Shown in pieces: positions 53,866 to 62,754 of a stretch of DNA of 64,000 nt. The first letter of the stretch is position 1. The number at the start of each line of letters is the position of its first letter. The notes below the pieces were generated by a model. That model searched no databases, had not been told where the DNA came from, and saw nothing but the letters and a program-made list of their open reading frames with translations. The stretch covers positions 1-64,000 of the forward strand of contig CALXOD010000017.1 in assembly GCA_944389925.1 (NCBI GenBank), in the 5' to 3' direction. Position numbers and translations under genes: made by a program. Origin of the DNA: an uncultured Victivallaceae bacterium (lineage in GTDB: Bacteria > Verrucomicrobiota > Lentisphaeria > Victivallales > Victivallaceae).

Positions 53866-55206
53866 TCAATCCCGGAAAACGGGCATCTTGAACGAATCGT
53901 GCGTCCGCGTGACAAAATCCGCTGTCAGCCGCCGCAACCGCGTTCGCATGTCCCGGTAACGGGAATTGAATACCAGATTCATTTCCTCATAAGGATCCAC
54001 GTTCAAATCGAACATCATCAAGTCGCTCTCTTCCGAGCAGACATATTTCCAGCCGTCTTTCGTCAACACGCCGCGATAGGCCCGGTCGAACGAGTCATAG
54101 TGACCGGTTGGTACCACGTTCTGCAAATATGCCCCCTCCGGCGCCTCCGCCACCGGCTCCTGCCGCATGACCGCCGAATAGTCGAATCCCGGCAGTTCCT
54201 CCGGAATCTCCAGTCCGCACAATCCCAGCGATGTAGGCAGAATATCCACATGATTGATCGGATACTGGTTTTCGGTTTCCGCATAATGATCCGCGTAATG
54301 GTGGCAGCAGCCATTCCAGACCAGGAAAGGAATGTTGACCGCCTCCTGATAGGGATTGGTTTTCTTGAACAATCCGTGGGAACCATGCATATCGCCGTGA
54401 TCGCTGAAATAGAACACCCACGTATCCTCTTCCAATCCATTGCGACGGATGCAGTTCAGGATTCTCCCGACGTTATAATCCAGATTTTCGATCATCCCGT
54501 ACATACCGGCGAGGTCAACACGGACCTTGTTTTCCACCGTCGGGTTGTGTGCCACATTGGGCCTGAGCTTGAGGGACTGCGGCTGATAATGAGCCAGCGT
54601 ATCCGGCGGCGAAATGTAGGGGTTGTGCGGCGGCTGCACCGAAAGTACCGCAAAAAACGGCATATCCGGCAACCGGCGATGCTCGATGTAATCCATCAAC
54701 AGCTCGCTCAAGTCATCGGTTTCATACCCGGGCAGCCGGGTCAGCGGCACCTCTTCGTCCCGGCGGTGGCCGTGAATGTAACAATCATACTGCATATTGT
54801 TGTTATCGTACCCGAGGAAAGTCTGAAAACGACCGCGCCGCTCCCGGGGAATGATCCAGAAAGCCGTCCGGTCAATGTCTACCTTGTAACGGCAGCCGTC
54901 CAGATGCCATTTGCCGAAATACGCGGTATCGTATCCGGCTGCGTTGAACAGGTCCGCCGCCGTCGGCAATTCCGGAGGCATCCGGTATTCGTGTCCCGGC
55001 ACGCATTCGTGCGGATAGCGTCCCGTCAGCAGCGAACCGCGAAATGGACAGCAGAGGGGAAAACCGGAAACTGCATTGCGGAAATTAAAGCCGTTTCCCG
55101 CCATCCGGTCCAGATTCGGTGTCCGGACATTGGGGTCACCGTTGCAGCTTAATGAATATCCGGGCTGTTGATCCGAGAAGATCCAGATGATGTTTTTTCT
55201 TTTCAT
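53866..55206 (-). CDS. formylglycine-dependent sulfatase
   Basis: 446 aa from the ATG at 55206 (AGGAGG close by); longer frame rejected. Type I sulfatase: IWIFSDQQPGYSLSCNGDP (metal Asp12), LCCPFRGSLLTGR with the C-x-P-x-R core whose Cys52 would become formylglycine, GKWHLDGCRYK, VQPPHNPYISPP, and SDHGDMHGSHGLFKKTNPY near the metal site. No signal peptide is evident, so it may act in the cytoplasm. It cleaves sulfate esters from carbohydrates, perhaps host mucin or algal glycans. It is first in an operon with a Gfo/Idh gene. Confidence 0.92.
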   Translation of the reverse strand: MKRKNIIWIFSDQQPGYSLSCNGDPNVRTPNLDRMAGNGFNFRNAVSGFPLCCPFRGSLLTGRYPHECVPGHEYRMPPELPTAADLFNAAGYDTAYFGKWHLDGCRYKVDIDRTAFWIIPRERRGRFQTFLGYDNNNMQYDCYIHGHRRDEEVPLTRLPGYETDDLSELLMDYIEHRRLPDMPFFAVLSVQPPHNPYISPPDTLAHYQPQSLKLRPNVAHNPTVENKVRVDLAGMYGMIENLDYNVGRILNCIRRNGLEEDTWVFYFSDHGDMHGSHGLFKKTNPYQEAVNIPFLVWNGCCHHYADHYAETENQYPINHVDILPTSLGLCGLEIPEELPGFDYSAVMRQEPVAEAPEGAYLQNVVPTGHYDSFDRAYRGVLTKDGWKYVCSEESDLMMFDLNVDPYEEMNLVFNSRYRDMRTRLRRLTADFVTRTHDSFKMPVFRD

Positions 55207-55244
55207 CGCCTCCTGCGCTCCTTGTTCCGCTCCTTTGAACCGAA

Positions 55245-55258
55245 AAAAACCGGTTTTT
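55245..55258. promoter_or_regulatory. AAAAACCGGTTTTT palindrome in the sulfatase leader
   Basis: A perfect 14-bp palindrome identical to 49256-49269. It lies just after a TACATTAT -10-like box on the minus strand, at the expected transcription start. Confidence 0.45.
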
Positions 55259-55390
55259 CTCATAATGTAGCACCAGGATGCCGCCGGAACAGCCCCGGAA
55301 TTAAAAAAAAAGACTTTTTTCCCTGTGCTTCGGACAGCCTGAAAAATATGGGAATGCCCCTACCCCATCTGTTCCTCCTCCTTCACCGGC

Positions 55391-55428
55391 AAAAAAACAG
55401 GCGCCCCTCTTTTCAGAGAAGCGCCTGT
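55391..55428 (-). terminator. terminator of the zinc dehydrogenase gene
   Basis: A 13-bp stem with a T-G pair (55416-55428 with 55397-55409), 6-nt loop, then seven T on the minus strand. It lies 48 bp after the stop. Confidence 0.8.
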
Positions 55429-55475
55429 ATCCGGCTCCCGCCAGGTCGCGGTTCCGTCAGAAATTCTCCGGCAGA

Positions 55476-56459
55476 TCAGCAGCGGACCACGCCCTTGATG
55501 AATCCATCGCGATGCAATTCCATATCCTCGTTGGCCCGATCGAACTCCTCCATCGAATAGAAGTGGGTCGTCACACCGGTGAACTTCCAGATCCCCCGCG
55601 AGAGCAGCATGAGGCAGCGGCGGCAGAGGCCCGCTTCGTACATGATCCGGCGCTCATGGCAGTTGACTGTTTCCATCGCCTTGAAGTTCCAGAGCTTGTA
55701 ATCGATCGTCCGGAGTCCGTCATTATGGTAGCCGCCGATGCCGAGCCGGCCGTGGGCGCAGACCAGTTCGCCGGCCAGCTGCAGGCCGTCCTCGGTGCCG
55801 GTAAACTCCATGACCCGCTGAAAGCCGATGCCGAAAATATCGGTCTTATGACCGTCGCGCGTCAGATCCGGCGTATCGATCGCCTTCCAGTCCAGCCGGT
55901 ATTCCGCCGGGATTTCCTCCGGCGCCAGCGCTTCCGTAGCCCCCATTTTCAAGGCGTTCGCGCGCGCTTCGGGACGCTTGTCGATCGCGACGATATCGCC
56001 GTAGCCCATTGCCTTGAAAAGAGAGATCATCCCCAGCCCCATGTAACCGGCACCGACTACCGCGATCGGATCGCCGAGAGTGTTCCACTGCATCTTCATG
56101 GCGGCGGAGAGCAGACAGGCGAGCGGTTCGGCGATGGCGTCTTCATCCTTGAGGTTGTCCGGCACATGGCAGGTCTTGTCCGGTTCCATGACGATGTACT
56201 CCCTGTAACCGCCGCCGCCGAGTCCGGTCACCCGGTCTCCTTCCTTGAATCCGGTGACGTTTTTGCCGCATTTCGCCACTACGCCGACCGATTCATGGCC
56301 GAAAATATCCCCAGGCCGGGCAATGGACCACGGATACCACTCCGAATGACACATGCCGGTATAAGTGACCTTCACCAGCAGCTGGTCGTCAGTGATCGTC
56401 GGAATCGGTACATCAACGATTTTACTTTTGCGGGGTCCGACCATGACAATCTGTTTCAT
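55476..56459 (-). CDS. zinc-type medium-chain dehydrogenase without structural zinc lobe
   Basis: 327 aa. GroES-like start, catalytic zinc residues in GMCHSEWYPW (Cys) and IFGHESVGVV (His, Glu), GDRVTGLGGGGYREY, and the Rossmann motif VVGAGYMGLGMISLF followed by VAIDKRPEARANAL. The four-cysteine lobe of classical alcohol dehydrogenases is missing, so it belongs to the sugar/polyol or L-threonine-type subgroup in short form. It oxidises a sugar alcohol or similar with NAD(P). It is divergent from the AraC gene at 56672, the likely regulator. Confidence 0.88.
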   Translation of the reverse strand: MKQIVMVGPRKSKIVDVPIPTITDDQLLVKVTYTGMCHSEWYPWSIARPGDIFGHESVGVVAKCGKNVTGFKEGDRVTGLGGGGYREYIVMEPDKTCHVPDNLKDEDAIAEPLACLLSAAMKMQWNTLGDPIAVVGAGYMGLGMISLFKAMGYGDIVAIDKRPEARANALKMGATEALAPEEIPAEYRLDWKAIDTPDLTRDGHKTDIFGIGFQRVMEFTGTEDGLQLAGELVCAHGRLGIGGYHNDGLRTIDYKLWNFKAMETVNCHERRIMYEAGLCRRCLMLLSRGIWKFTGVTTHFYSMEEFDRANEDMELHRDGFIKGVVRC

Positions 56460-56548
56460 TCACTCGACTCCTTTTTGCGGTATGGTTGTATCCTGCCCGA
56501 TCCGCCGACAACGGCGAAAGGGAAAAAAACGACTGTTCGCACCACTCG

Positions 56549-56591
56549 AAAAAAAACCGGGATTCCCACAATTTTTTTCAAACGGGAATCC
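56549..56591 (-). promoter_or_regulatory. leader hairpin with T-run: attenuator or operator for the dehydrogenase
   Basis: GGATTCCC (56560-56567) and GGGAATCC (56584-56591) form a perfect 8-bp inverted repeat. On the minus strand it is followed by CGG and eight T (56549-56556). It lies about 90 bp before the dehydrogenase start. Confidence 0.5.
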
Positions 56592-56600
56592 ATTCAGCAC

Positions 56601-56629
56601 TTGATTTTCGCCATTATTGATAGTATATC
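56601..56629 (+). promoter_or_regulatory. promoter of the 56672 AraC gene
   Basis: TTGATT (56601-56606), 17-bp spacer, TATATC (56624-56629). The expected leader is about 35 nt. The -10 overlaps a TATACT box of the opposite strand. Confidence 0.5.
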
Positions 56630-56671
56630 TCCGGTAACAGTCGGCGACCCCGTGTAAACAATCAAAAAACT

Positions 56672-57610
56672 ATGCGTATTCGATCAAAAACAGGTGATCC
56701 CTATCGCACCGAACAACTCCAGCGGATTCCGGTTGACGAAGAATTTCCGGTAGGCGTTCCGGATTTCAATACCCGGGACGACTCTCCCGACATCGGGCCG
56801 CATATTCACGACCTGCTGGAAATCGGCTACTGTTTCGACGGCTCCGGCCTCTTCCTGATCGGCGGCAAGATTTTCTCCTTCAAAACCGGCGACGCGGTCG
56901 TCATCAATACTCACGAGGTTCACGTCGCCTACGGCAGTCCGGGGCGCACAACCAGCTGGGGCTTCCTGCATCTCGACCCGGTCCGGCTGCTGGCGAACAA
57001 CGTCGGCAGTTACTCCGAAAGCCTGAAGTGGTCCCAGTATTGCGGCGCGGCATTCAGAAACATCATCGACGGCGGCGAATACCCGGAAATCACCGACTGC
57101 ATCCGCCGGATTCTTTTCGAGGTCCGCGACCGGCCCGAAAACTACCGGGCGATGGTGCGCAGCCTGATCTGGCAGCTTCTTCTGCTGCTGAACCGTTACT
57201 ACCATGCGGGCAAAACCGCCGATACACCGCGGGACTATCACGATATCGAAAGGGTCGTACCCGCGCTCCGATACCTGAACGACCATTACCACGAAGAGGT
57301 ACCGATCACACAGCTGGCTCGACTCTGTTTCACCAGTGAGTCGAACTTCCGCAAGCTCTTCCACCGGGCCCTGGGTTGCGCGCCGCAGCCGTATCTGCTG
57401 CGTCTGCGGCTCAACACCGCCTGCTCCCTGCTGAAAAATTCAGATACTCCGATTCTGGAAATCGCCCAGCACTGCGGCTATCGCAATCTCTCCAATTTCA
57501 ATCGTCAATTCAAGGAATGTTTCGGTATTTCGCCGCGGGAATGGCGCCGGGGAGACAACGTTCCCGGAGCGTTGCCGAATGGAATGGAACGTGCCGTCCC
57601 CCTTCCGTAG
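56672..57610 (+). CDS. AraC-family transcriptional regulator
   Basis: 312 aa. The N-terminal cupin (IGPHIHDLLEIGYCFDGSGL, FSFKTGDAVVINTHEVHVA) is followed by a linker and a C-terminal double HTH: EEVPITQLARLCFTSESNFR with KLFHRALGCAPQPYLLRLR, and PILEIAQHCGYRNLSNFNRQ with CFGISPREWRR. It is a sugar-responsive regulator by family. The divergent zinc dehydrogenase and the downstream Gfo/Idh gene at 57749 are its likely targets. No SD is visible before the ATG. Confidence 0.9.
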   Translation: MRIRSKTGDPYRTEQLQRIPVDEEFPVGVPDFNTRDDSPDIGPHIHDLLEIGYCFDGSGLFLIGGKIFSFKTGDAVVINTHEVHVAYGSPGRTTSWGFLHLDPVRLLANNVGSYSESLKWSQYCGAAFRNIIDGGEYPEITDCIRRILFEVRDRPENYRAMVRSLIWQLLLLLNRYYHAGKTADTPRDYHDIERVVPALRYLNDHYHEEVPITQLARLCFTSESNFRKLFHRALGCAPQPYLLRLRLNTACSLLKNSDTPILEIAQHCGYRNLSNFNRQFKECFGISPREWRRGDNVPGALPNGMERAVPLP

Positions 57611-57748
57611 GGAAGAGTTTTTTGATCGAAAACGCATAGTATCTTTCCTGTTTTGCAGAAGAATATTCCTTTCCGATATCGCATAATTAATGGTGCGCAA
57701 CAACCCACGAAACAACCGGTACGCCGGTTCGGAAAGGAGGCTCCCTTC

Positions 57749-58831
57749 ATGGCTTTGAAAATCGGACTGGTCGGTGCCGGCAGCATGGCGCACTATCATA
57801 TCGCCGGGTATCATCGTGCCGGCGCATCCGTCACCGCCATCGTCGATCATTGCGAAGAGCGCGGCCGCGCCCTGGCCGGAGAATTGGGCGCCGCCTGTTA
57901 TTCCGACCTGACGGCATTGCTGGCCGCCGGCGGCGTCGATGCGGTCGCCATCCTGACCCCGAACCGGTTCCACGCCCCGATGACGCTGGCGGCGCTGGGC
58001 GCCGGACTGCACGTCTTCTGCGAAAAACCGCCCGCGCTCACCGCCGCGGAGGCGATCGCCATGCGCGACGCCGCCCGGCGTTCCGGCAGGGTGCTGATGT
58101 TCAATCTGAACAACCGGGCCCGCGCCGACGTACGTACCATCACCGACTTCCTGCGGCAGGGCAAGGCCGGACACATCAATTCCGCACAGGCAGTCTGGAT
58201 GCGGCGAACCGGGATTCCCGGCTTCGGCAGCTGGTTCACCAACCGGGAACTGGCGGGAGGCGGACCGCTGATCGACTTGCTGCACATGCTGGACCTGGCA
58301 CTCTGCTTTCTCGGGGAACCGGAACCGGAATGGGTAATGGCCCAGACATTTGACGACTTCATCGCCAATCCGGATTTTCAGGGGCCGTGGGGGATGCCGC
58401 AGCCGGGAGGCGTTACCAATGTGGAAAACGCCTGTCACGGCTTCGTGCGATTCCGGACGGGACAAGTGTTGACCTTGCGCAGCTCCTGGGCGGAGCTGAT
58501 CCGCTCCGAAGAAATTTCGGTGGCCTTTCAGGGGACCTGCGCGGGCGGCATGCTCCGCCGCACGTTCGCCGTGGACGGGGATGAAAGCACGACCCGGGAC
58601 CTCTGTGAGCTCTACTGGCAGGACGGTCCCCGGCCGGTCAACCGGGAAATCGAATTCGTCCGGGACGAAGCCATGGGCCGGATCGAATCCGCCGAAAACT
58701 TCGTTCGGACGGTAGCCGGGGAAGCCGCGCCGCTGAATACGCCCGACGACGCGGTCCGGTTGATGCAGATCATCGACGCCGCCTACCGTTCCGCCGCCGC
58801 CGGCGCCCCGGTCCGGGTGGATTCCCTCTGA
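57749..58831 (+). CDS. Gfo/Idh/MocA-family oxidoreductase
   Basis: 360 aa from the ATG at 57749, which has AAAGGAGG at 8 nt; the upstream extension is not used. Rossmann start LKIGLVGAGSMAHYHIAGYH (GxGxxA), AVAILTPNRFHAPM, HVFCEKPPALTAAEAIAM with the catalytic EKP lysine, and GGGPLIDLLHMLDLALCFLG with the family His/Asp. It oxidises or reduces a sugar or inositol derivative. It shares the divergent AraC region. Its last 49 bp overlap the tail of the convergent SGNH gene. Confidence 0.93.
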   Translation: MALKIGLVGAGSMAHYHIAGYHRAGASVTAIVDHCEERGRALAGELGAACYSDLTALLAAGGVDAVAILTPNRFHAPMTLAALGAGLHVFCEKPPALTAAEAIAMRDAARRSGRVLMFNLNNRARADVRTITDFLRQGKAGHINSAQAVWMRRTGIPGFGSWFTNRELAGGGPLIDLLHMLDLALCFLGEPEPEWVMAQTFDDFIANPDFQGPWGMPQPGGVTNVENACHGFVRFRTGQVLTLRSSWAELIRSEEISVAFQGTCAGGMLRRTFAVDGDESTTRDLCELYWQDGPRPVNREIEFVRDEAMGRIESAENFVRTVAGEAAPLNTPDDAVRLMQIIDAAYRSAAAGAPVRVDSL

Positions 58832-60990
58832 CCGGGGTCCGCGGTCTTTCCGGCGGACGCCGCCGGGGTGCCGGTCCCCCCGGTCCGGAGAACGGCGCCG
58901 GACTCCGGCGGGAACGCCGCCAGCGCGTCGAACGCGATGTCGCCGATGACGACGCATCCCGCCGGGGTGGGATGCGCGAAGTCCCGGCTCCACACCTGAT
59001 CGGCGCGGATCACGGTAATGGCCGTGCCCGGAGAAGGCGGATTGCCGGTGAACACCAGTTTCATCGGCGCGACGGTCAGTTTGGAAGTACGTCCGACCTT
59101 CCATTCGCCGCGCGGATCCTTTTCCGGCAGATAATACCAGCCGGATTCAATGTAAGCCTCCCGGCCGTAAACATCCCGGTCGTTCACCATGACCCGGAAT
59201 CCCTGATGATGTCCCCGCCAGGGCAGCACATATTCCCGCGCTCCGGTCGCCGTCAGCACGGTACGGCTCCTGCCGGTCAGCTGCGTCGCAATCCAGCGAT
59301 GGATCGCCGGCGACACATCCACGGCCGTGCAGTTCGAATACCGGGCGGCGACGTCCTCCAATGCTTCGCCATAGCCCCAGACTTCGCGCATGAAATAGTT
59401 GGGCGTGTACGTCTGGAGCAGCACAATCCGCATGGCGGGATTGGCCCGGCGGAGCGTTTCGATCATGGCGGCAATCCGTTCGCGATACGTCCGGAGCGTC
59501 CGAATCGTGAACTCCGCGCCGCAAAGGTCGGCCAAAGTCTCCACCCCGACGATGGTTTCCGGCCGGAGCGGTTCCCGCCAGAAGACGGTGCCGGTTTCAC
59601 GGTCGAAACCGCTCACCCGGCGGACGACCGTGGAAAGATTGTCCCCATGATAATCACCGATCCGGAGATAATGCCCGGCGGCAACCTCCGCGCCGACCAG
59701 ATGCCGTGAAGTCAGTGACGTCGGCGTCAATGCGTCCACCAGTCCGGAATTGAGCACCGCGGTAAACCGCCCGTCCGGCTGGGGTTTCACCGCGGCCAGC
59801 GTCATGGAACGCAGCTCCCGCACCTCCGCCTCCGTCAGGTCCCGTCGTTCCCGATGCACCAGACGTTCACGCTCCGCCCAGTCGTCGTTGCCGCCGAGAA
59901 CGATCAGGGCGATGTCCGGCACGGCGATTTTCAGCACATCCGCCACTGCGCGCCCCTGCCGGTCGGTGAGAAAGCGCCCGGCGGTGAAACCGCCGATGCC
60001 CGCATTGATCAGGTCGTGGGCGCGATCGGATACGAAATCCATCAGAAAATACGGATTGCGGCCCCCGGTCAGTTCCAGGCGGAACTTCCTTCCGGCGACG
60101 TTCGGAAAGCGGTAAACCCTCCGCGCCAGCGGGTTGCTGAAACGGAAATCCAGACCGGTACTGAACTGCGTCGGATTGGTCGCGTCGAACGGCACGTCGC
60201 CGAGTCCGTAGGGACTTTCGAGAAGATTTTCATCCGCCGTTCCGCCGACGGTACACGCGACGTAACCGACGGTTTCCCCGTACTGGTACGACACCTCGAC
60301 CTCCCCGACGGGCGGTTGAAAAAAATACAGGAAATGCTCCACCTTCTCCTCCGGACGGGCCCGCACCACCACACCGTCGAATCCGGGAAAACGCGCCGCC
60401 ACCGGTCCGCTCACGTAATTGAGATCGTATGATTTGAAGCGAAGCTCCCGGCCGTTCATCAACACCCGGTGTCCATAGGTGAAGGCGCGCCCGAGCGCGA
60501 ACAGCCGGGTCCGCCCGTCTCCGACAAACCGTTTCCGCTCCTGCCCCAGGGTGGGATTGCGGTTTTCAAACACGTCGATCACCCGACCGTCGGCAGACAC
60601 CGTGATTTCGCCGTAATCCGTCGTCCGGGCCAGGGCGTGCCAGATCACCAGTTCATCGCTTTCAAGCTCAAATTCCACGAAAGCGCCCACTCCGGAAATG
60701 CGGATCGCGTCCCCGCGGAAGAATTTTCGGTTCTTCACGACCTCCGACTTGCCGGAAAAACGCATCGCCTCCGGCTGCACCATCCGGCTCCAGCGGTCGC
60801 GCAAATGCTCGTCCAGCGTACCGACCAACGACCCTTCACCGAGCAACCCCTTCCCCCAGACGGTGGAGGACCCGATCACGGCAATGCAGGTATCCTGAGG
60901 CGAGCTCCCGGGCGGAGGCATTCCCGTCTCCGTTGCCGTTACCGTTGCCGTCAACATTCCCGCCGCCACTGACCGCCATAACCGTTTCAC
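58783..60990 (-). CDS. secreted SGNH/GDSL hydrolase with large inserted domain
   Basis: 735 aa from a GTG at 60990 (AGGAGGT at 7 nt, overlapping the prepilin stop). The N-terminus looks like a short signal peptide. SGNH blocks are widely spaced: AVIGSSTVWGKG with Ser42, then ~300 residues of beta-rich insert, INAGIGGFTAGRF, VLGGNDDWAERE (Asn, ~366) and RDFAHPTPAGCVV with Asp and His (~671-674). It is probably an esterase or acetylesterase on a glycan. The insert may be a carbohydrate-binding module. It is the second gene of a prepilin operon; the tail overlaps the Gfo/Idh gene at 58831. Confidence 0.83.
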   Translation of the reverse strand: MKRLWRSVAAGMLTATVTATETGMPPPGSSPQDTCIAVIGSSTVWGKGLLGEGSLVGTLDEHLRDRWSRMVQPEAMRFSGKSEVVKNRKFFRGDAIRISGVGAFVEFELESDELVIWHALARTTDYGEITVSADGRVIDVFENRNPTLGQERKRFVGDGRTRLFALGRAFTYGHRVLMNGRELRFKSYDLNYVSGPVAARFPGFDGVVVRARPEEKVEHFLYFFQPPVGEVEVSYQYGETVGYVACTVGGTADENLLESPYGLGDVPFDATNPTQFSTGLDFRFSNPLARRVYRFPNVAGRKFRLELTGGRNPYFLMDFVSDRAHDLINAGIGGFTAGRFLTDRQGRAVADVLKIAVPDIALIVLGGNDDWAERERLVHRERRDLTEAEVRELRSMTLAAVKPQPDGRFTAVLNSGLVDALTPTSLTSRHLVGAEVAAGHYLRIGDYHGDNLSTVVRRVSGFDRETGTVFWREPLRPETIVGVETLADLCGAEFTIRTLRTYRERIAAMIETLRRANPAMRIVLLQTYTPNYFMREVWGYGEALEDVAARYSNCTAVDVSPAIHRWIATQLTGRSRTVLTATGAREYVLPWRGHHQGFRVMVNDRDVYGREAYIESGWYYLPEKDPRGEWKVGRTSKLTVAPMKLVFTGNPPSPGTAITVIRADQVWSRDFAHPTPAGCVVIGDIAFDALAAFPPESGAVLRTGGTGTPAASAGKTADPGQRESTRTGAPAAAER

Positions 60991-61002
60991 CGGCGTACCT
61001 CC

Positions 61003-61713
61003 TCAGTCATCCAGATCCATATAATACCGCCAGACGACCGTGCCGCCGATCGCCGCGTTGGCCGAGCGGTACAGCACCGCTTCGACATGCCCGTCGAGAA
61101 AGAGCATGTTCATGCGGGCGGTCCCGCCGTGACGCGGCCATGCCAGATGATAATACATCTTGTCCCAGAACGTTGCGGAAAAAAGATTGGTCCCGTAATA
61201 ATAGGACTCGTACAGCGAGACTTTCTGCGAAGGTTTGCGGACGGAACCGGTTTTCCGGTAACGCAGTCCCGGCGTCGCCGTTCTGCCCCAGTAACCGTGA
61301 ACGCCGGATTTGCCGTATCCGCCCCGCGCGGCGTTGTTCGTATCATAGGGATCCACCGTCCCCCAGCCGCCGGGCATGGGCAGCCCGACTTCGGCGGCCG
61401 AAGCCGGACAGAGTGGTGTGGCGGCGACCTTGACGCCGTTGATGGTCCGGGCACACAGCGACGGCAGGTAAAGGTTCAGTTGTGAAAACCACCTCGCATT
61501 GTCCGGATTGACCGTCAGTCCCAGCAGAAATCCGTCGGAATCGGAGGAATAGAAGACTTCGCCCTGTCCCAGTTGTTTTTCGATGTTGACACAGCTGACG
61601 GTCCGGGCTCTGGCGCGGGCCTGATTCAATGCCGGCAGCAGTATGGCCGCCAGAATCGCGATGATCGCGATCACCACCAGAAGTTCGATCAAGGTGAATG
61701 GGAGCTTTCTCAT
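61003..61713 (-). CDS. prepilin-type N-terminal cleavage/methylation protein
   Basis: 236 aa from the ATG at 61713 (GGAGG at 5 nt). The leader MRKLP precedes [16 protein letters not shown]; Pro is at -1. The core has [16 protein letters not shown] and [14 protein letters not shown]. The C-terminal signature is [19 protein letters not shown], where eleven rather than nine residues separate His and Asp-Gly. A perfect TATAAT lies on the minus strand at 61774-61779. It is divergent from the AraC gene at 61879 and 12 bp upstream of the SGNH hydrolase, whose SD overlaps its stop. Confidence 0.85.
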   Translation of the reverse strand: MRKLPFTLIELLVVIAIIAILAAILLPALNQARARARTVSCVNIEKQLGQGEVFYSSDSDGFLLGLTVNPDNARWFSQLNLYLPSLCARTINGVKVAATPLCPASAAEVGLPMPGGWGTVDPYDTNNAARGGYGKSGVHGYWGRTATPGLRYRKTGSVRKPSQKVSLYESYYYGTNLFSATFWDKMYYHLAWPRHGGTARMNMLFLDGHVEAVLYRSANAAIGGTVVWRYYMDLDD

Positions 61714-61844
61714 CCGGTCCTCCTGACAAGGTCTGTTGCTCTTGACTCTTGCAGCCAACCTGCATCACTGTTAATTATAATGAAAACCCGGGTGATTAAA
61801 AATTACATTTTCCTCATGAAAAATAGCATTATCGCGCATTCCCG

Positions 61845-61873
61845 TTGCAAAAAAACGCCAATGACTCTATACT
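61845..61873 (+). promoter_or_regulatory. promoter of the 61879 AraC gene, predicted leaderless
   Basis: TTGCAA (61845-61850), 17-bp spacer, TATACT (61868-61873). The start codon's A is 6 nt after the -10, where transcription should begin. Confidence 0.6.
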
Positions 61874-61878
61874 ACGGC

Positions 61879-62754
61879 ATGAAGAAAAACACCTCCGGAA
61901 ATCTGACCGACATGCTCGCGGCGTGCGGCTTCGAATGGGGTCGGAGCAAGCTGCAGAACTGCTATTTCTCCGGCGGCATGGATTCGACCTGTCCGCTCCT
62001 TCCCCGCAACGTCCTCGCCTGGGCGGTGGCGGAAAATCTGGTGCAGCATCCGCCGATGGTACACCAGCGCCTGGTGCTGACGGTGCCGGCAGACACCGTC
62101 TGCGAGCTCAAACTCGACGGCATCCTCTTCCGGCTTCACCCCGGAGAAATGCTGCTGATGCATCCCTATCAGGTGCACGCCTACGGCGACCGCTTCTGCC
62201 GCCTGATCTGGATCTCCTTTCTGCTGAGCGAGTCCGAGGTCAGACTGCTGCTTCCCCTGAAAAACCGGAAGTTACCCTGCGAAACCGAAGACCGGAACGA
62301 TATCCGGGACATTCTGGCGGCGTTTCAACGCCTGAACGGCGTCAGCCCCTCCGCCGGAATCGCCGCCCTGGTCCGGTTGCTGGACCGCCGTCTCCACGCC
62401 GAAAAAGAGTTGCCGACGCCCGCGGCAGGCAGCACCCTGGCCCGGATCTGTTCCTACTGGCACGAACACCGGGAGCATCCGGTAACCCTCAAGGAAACGG
62501 CGGCGGCGTTCGGCCTGGCGGAATCGACGCTGCGGCGCATGTTTCACCGGCAGTTCGGCCCGATGACCCCCCGGGAATTCCTGTGGCGCATCCGACTGTG
62601 CAAAGCCCAGGAACTGCTGGGCGACACCGAACAAACCGTCGCCGCCGTCGCCCGGGAATGCGGCTTCCCCAATCCGTTCTCCTTCAGCCGGGCCTTCAAG
62701 CGCAAATTCGGTGTTTCTCCGCTCGTCTGGCGAAAAAAACATATCCGCCGCTGA
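61879..62754 (+). CDS. AraC-family transcriptional regulator, probably leaderless
   Basis: 291 aa from the ATG at 61879, placed at the predicted transcription start; earlier in-frame ATGs lie inside the promoter. The N-terminal part is cupin-like (FRLHPGEMLLMHPYQVHAYG). The C-terminal double HTH is VTLKETAAAFGLAESTLRRM with FHRQFGPMTPREFLWR, and TVAAVARECGFPNPFSFSRA with FKRKFGVSPLVWR. The ligand is unknown. It is divergent from the prepilin-SGNH hydrolase operon, which it probably controls. Confidence 0.85.
   Translation: MKKNTSGNLTDMLAACGFEWGRSKLQNCYFSGGMDSTCPLLPRNVLAWAVAENLVQHPPMVHQRLVLTVPADTVCELKLDGILFRLHPGEMLLMHPYQVHAYGDRFCRLIWISFLLSESEVRLLLPLKNRKLPCETEDRNDIRDILAAFQRLNGVSPSAGIAALVRLLDRRLHAEKELPTPAAGSTLARICSYWHEHREHPVTLKETAAAFGLAESTLRRMFHRQFGPMTPREFLWRIRLCKAQELLGDTEQTVAAVARECGFPNPFSFSRAFKRKFGVSPLVWRKKHIRR

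Noticed and set aside
57440-59104. 554-codon minus-strand frame across AraC and Gfo/Idh genes
   Set aside because: It crosses two clear genes and a promoter, and is low-complexity Gly/Arg-rich sequence.
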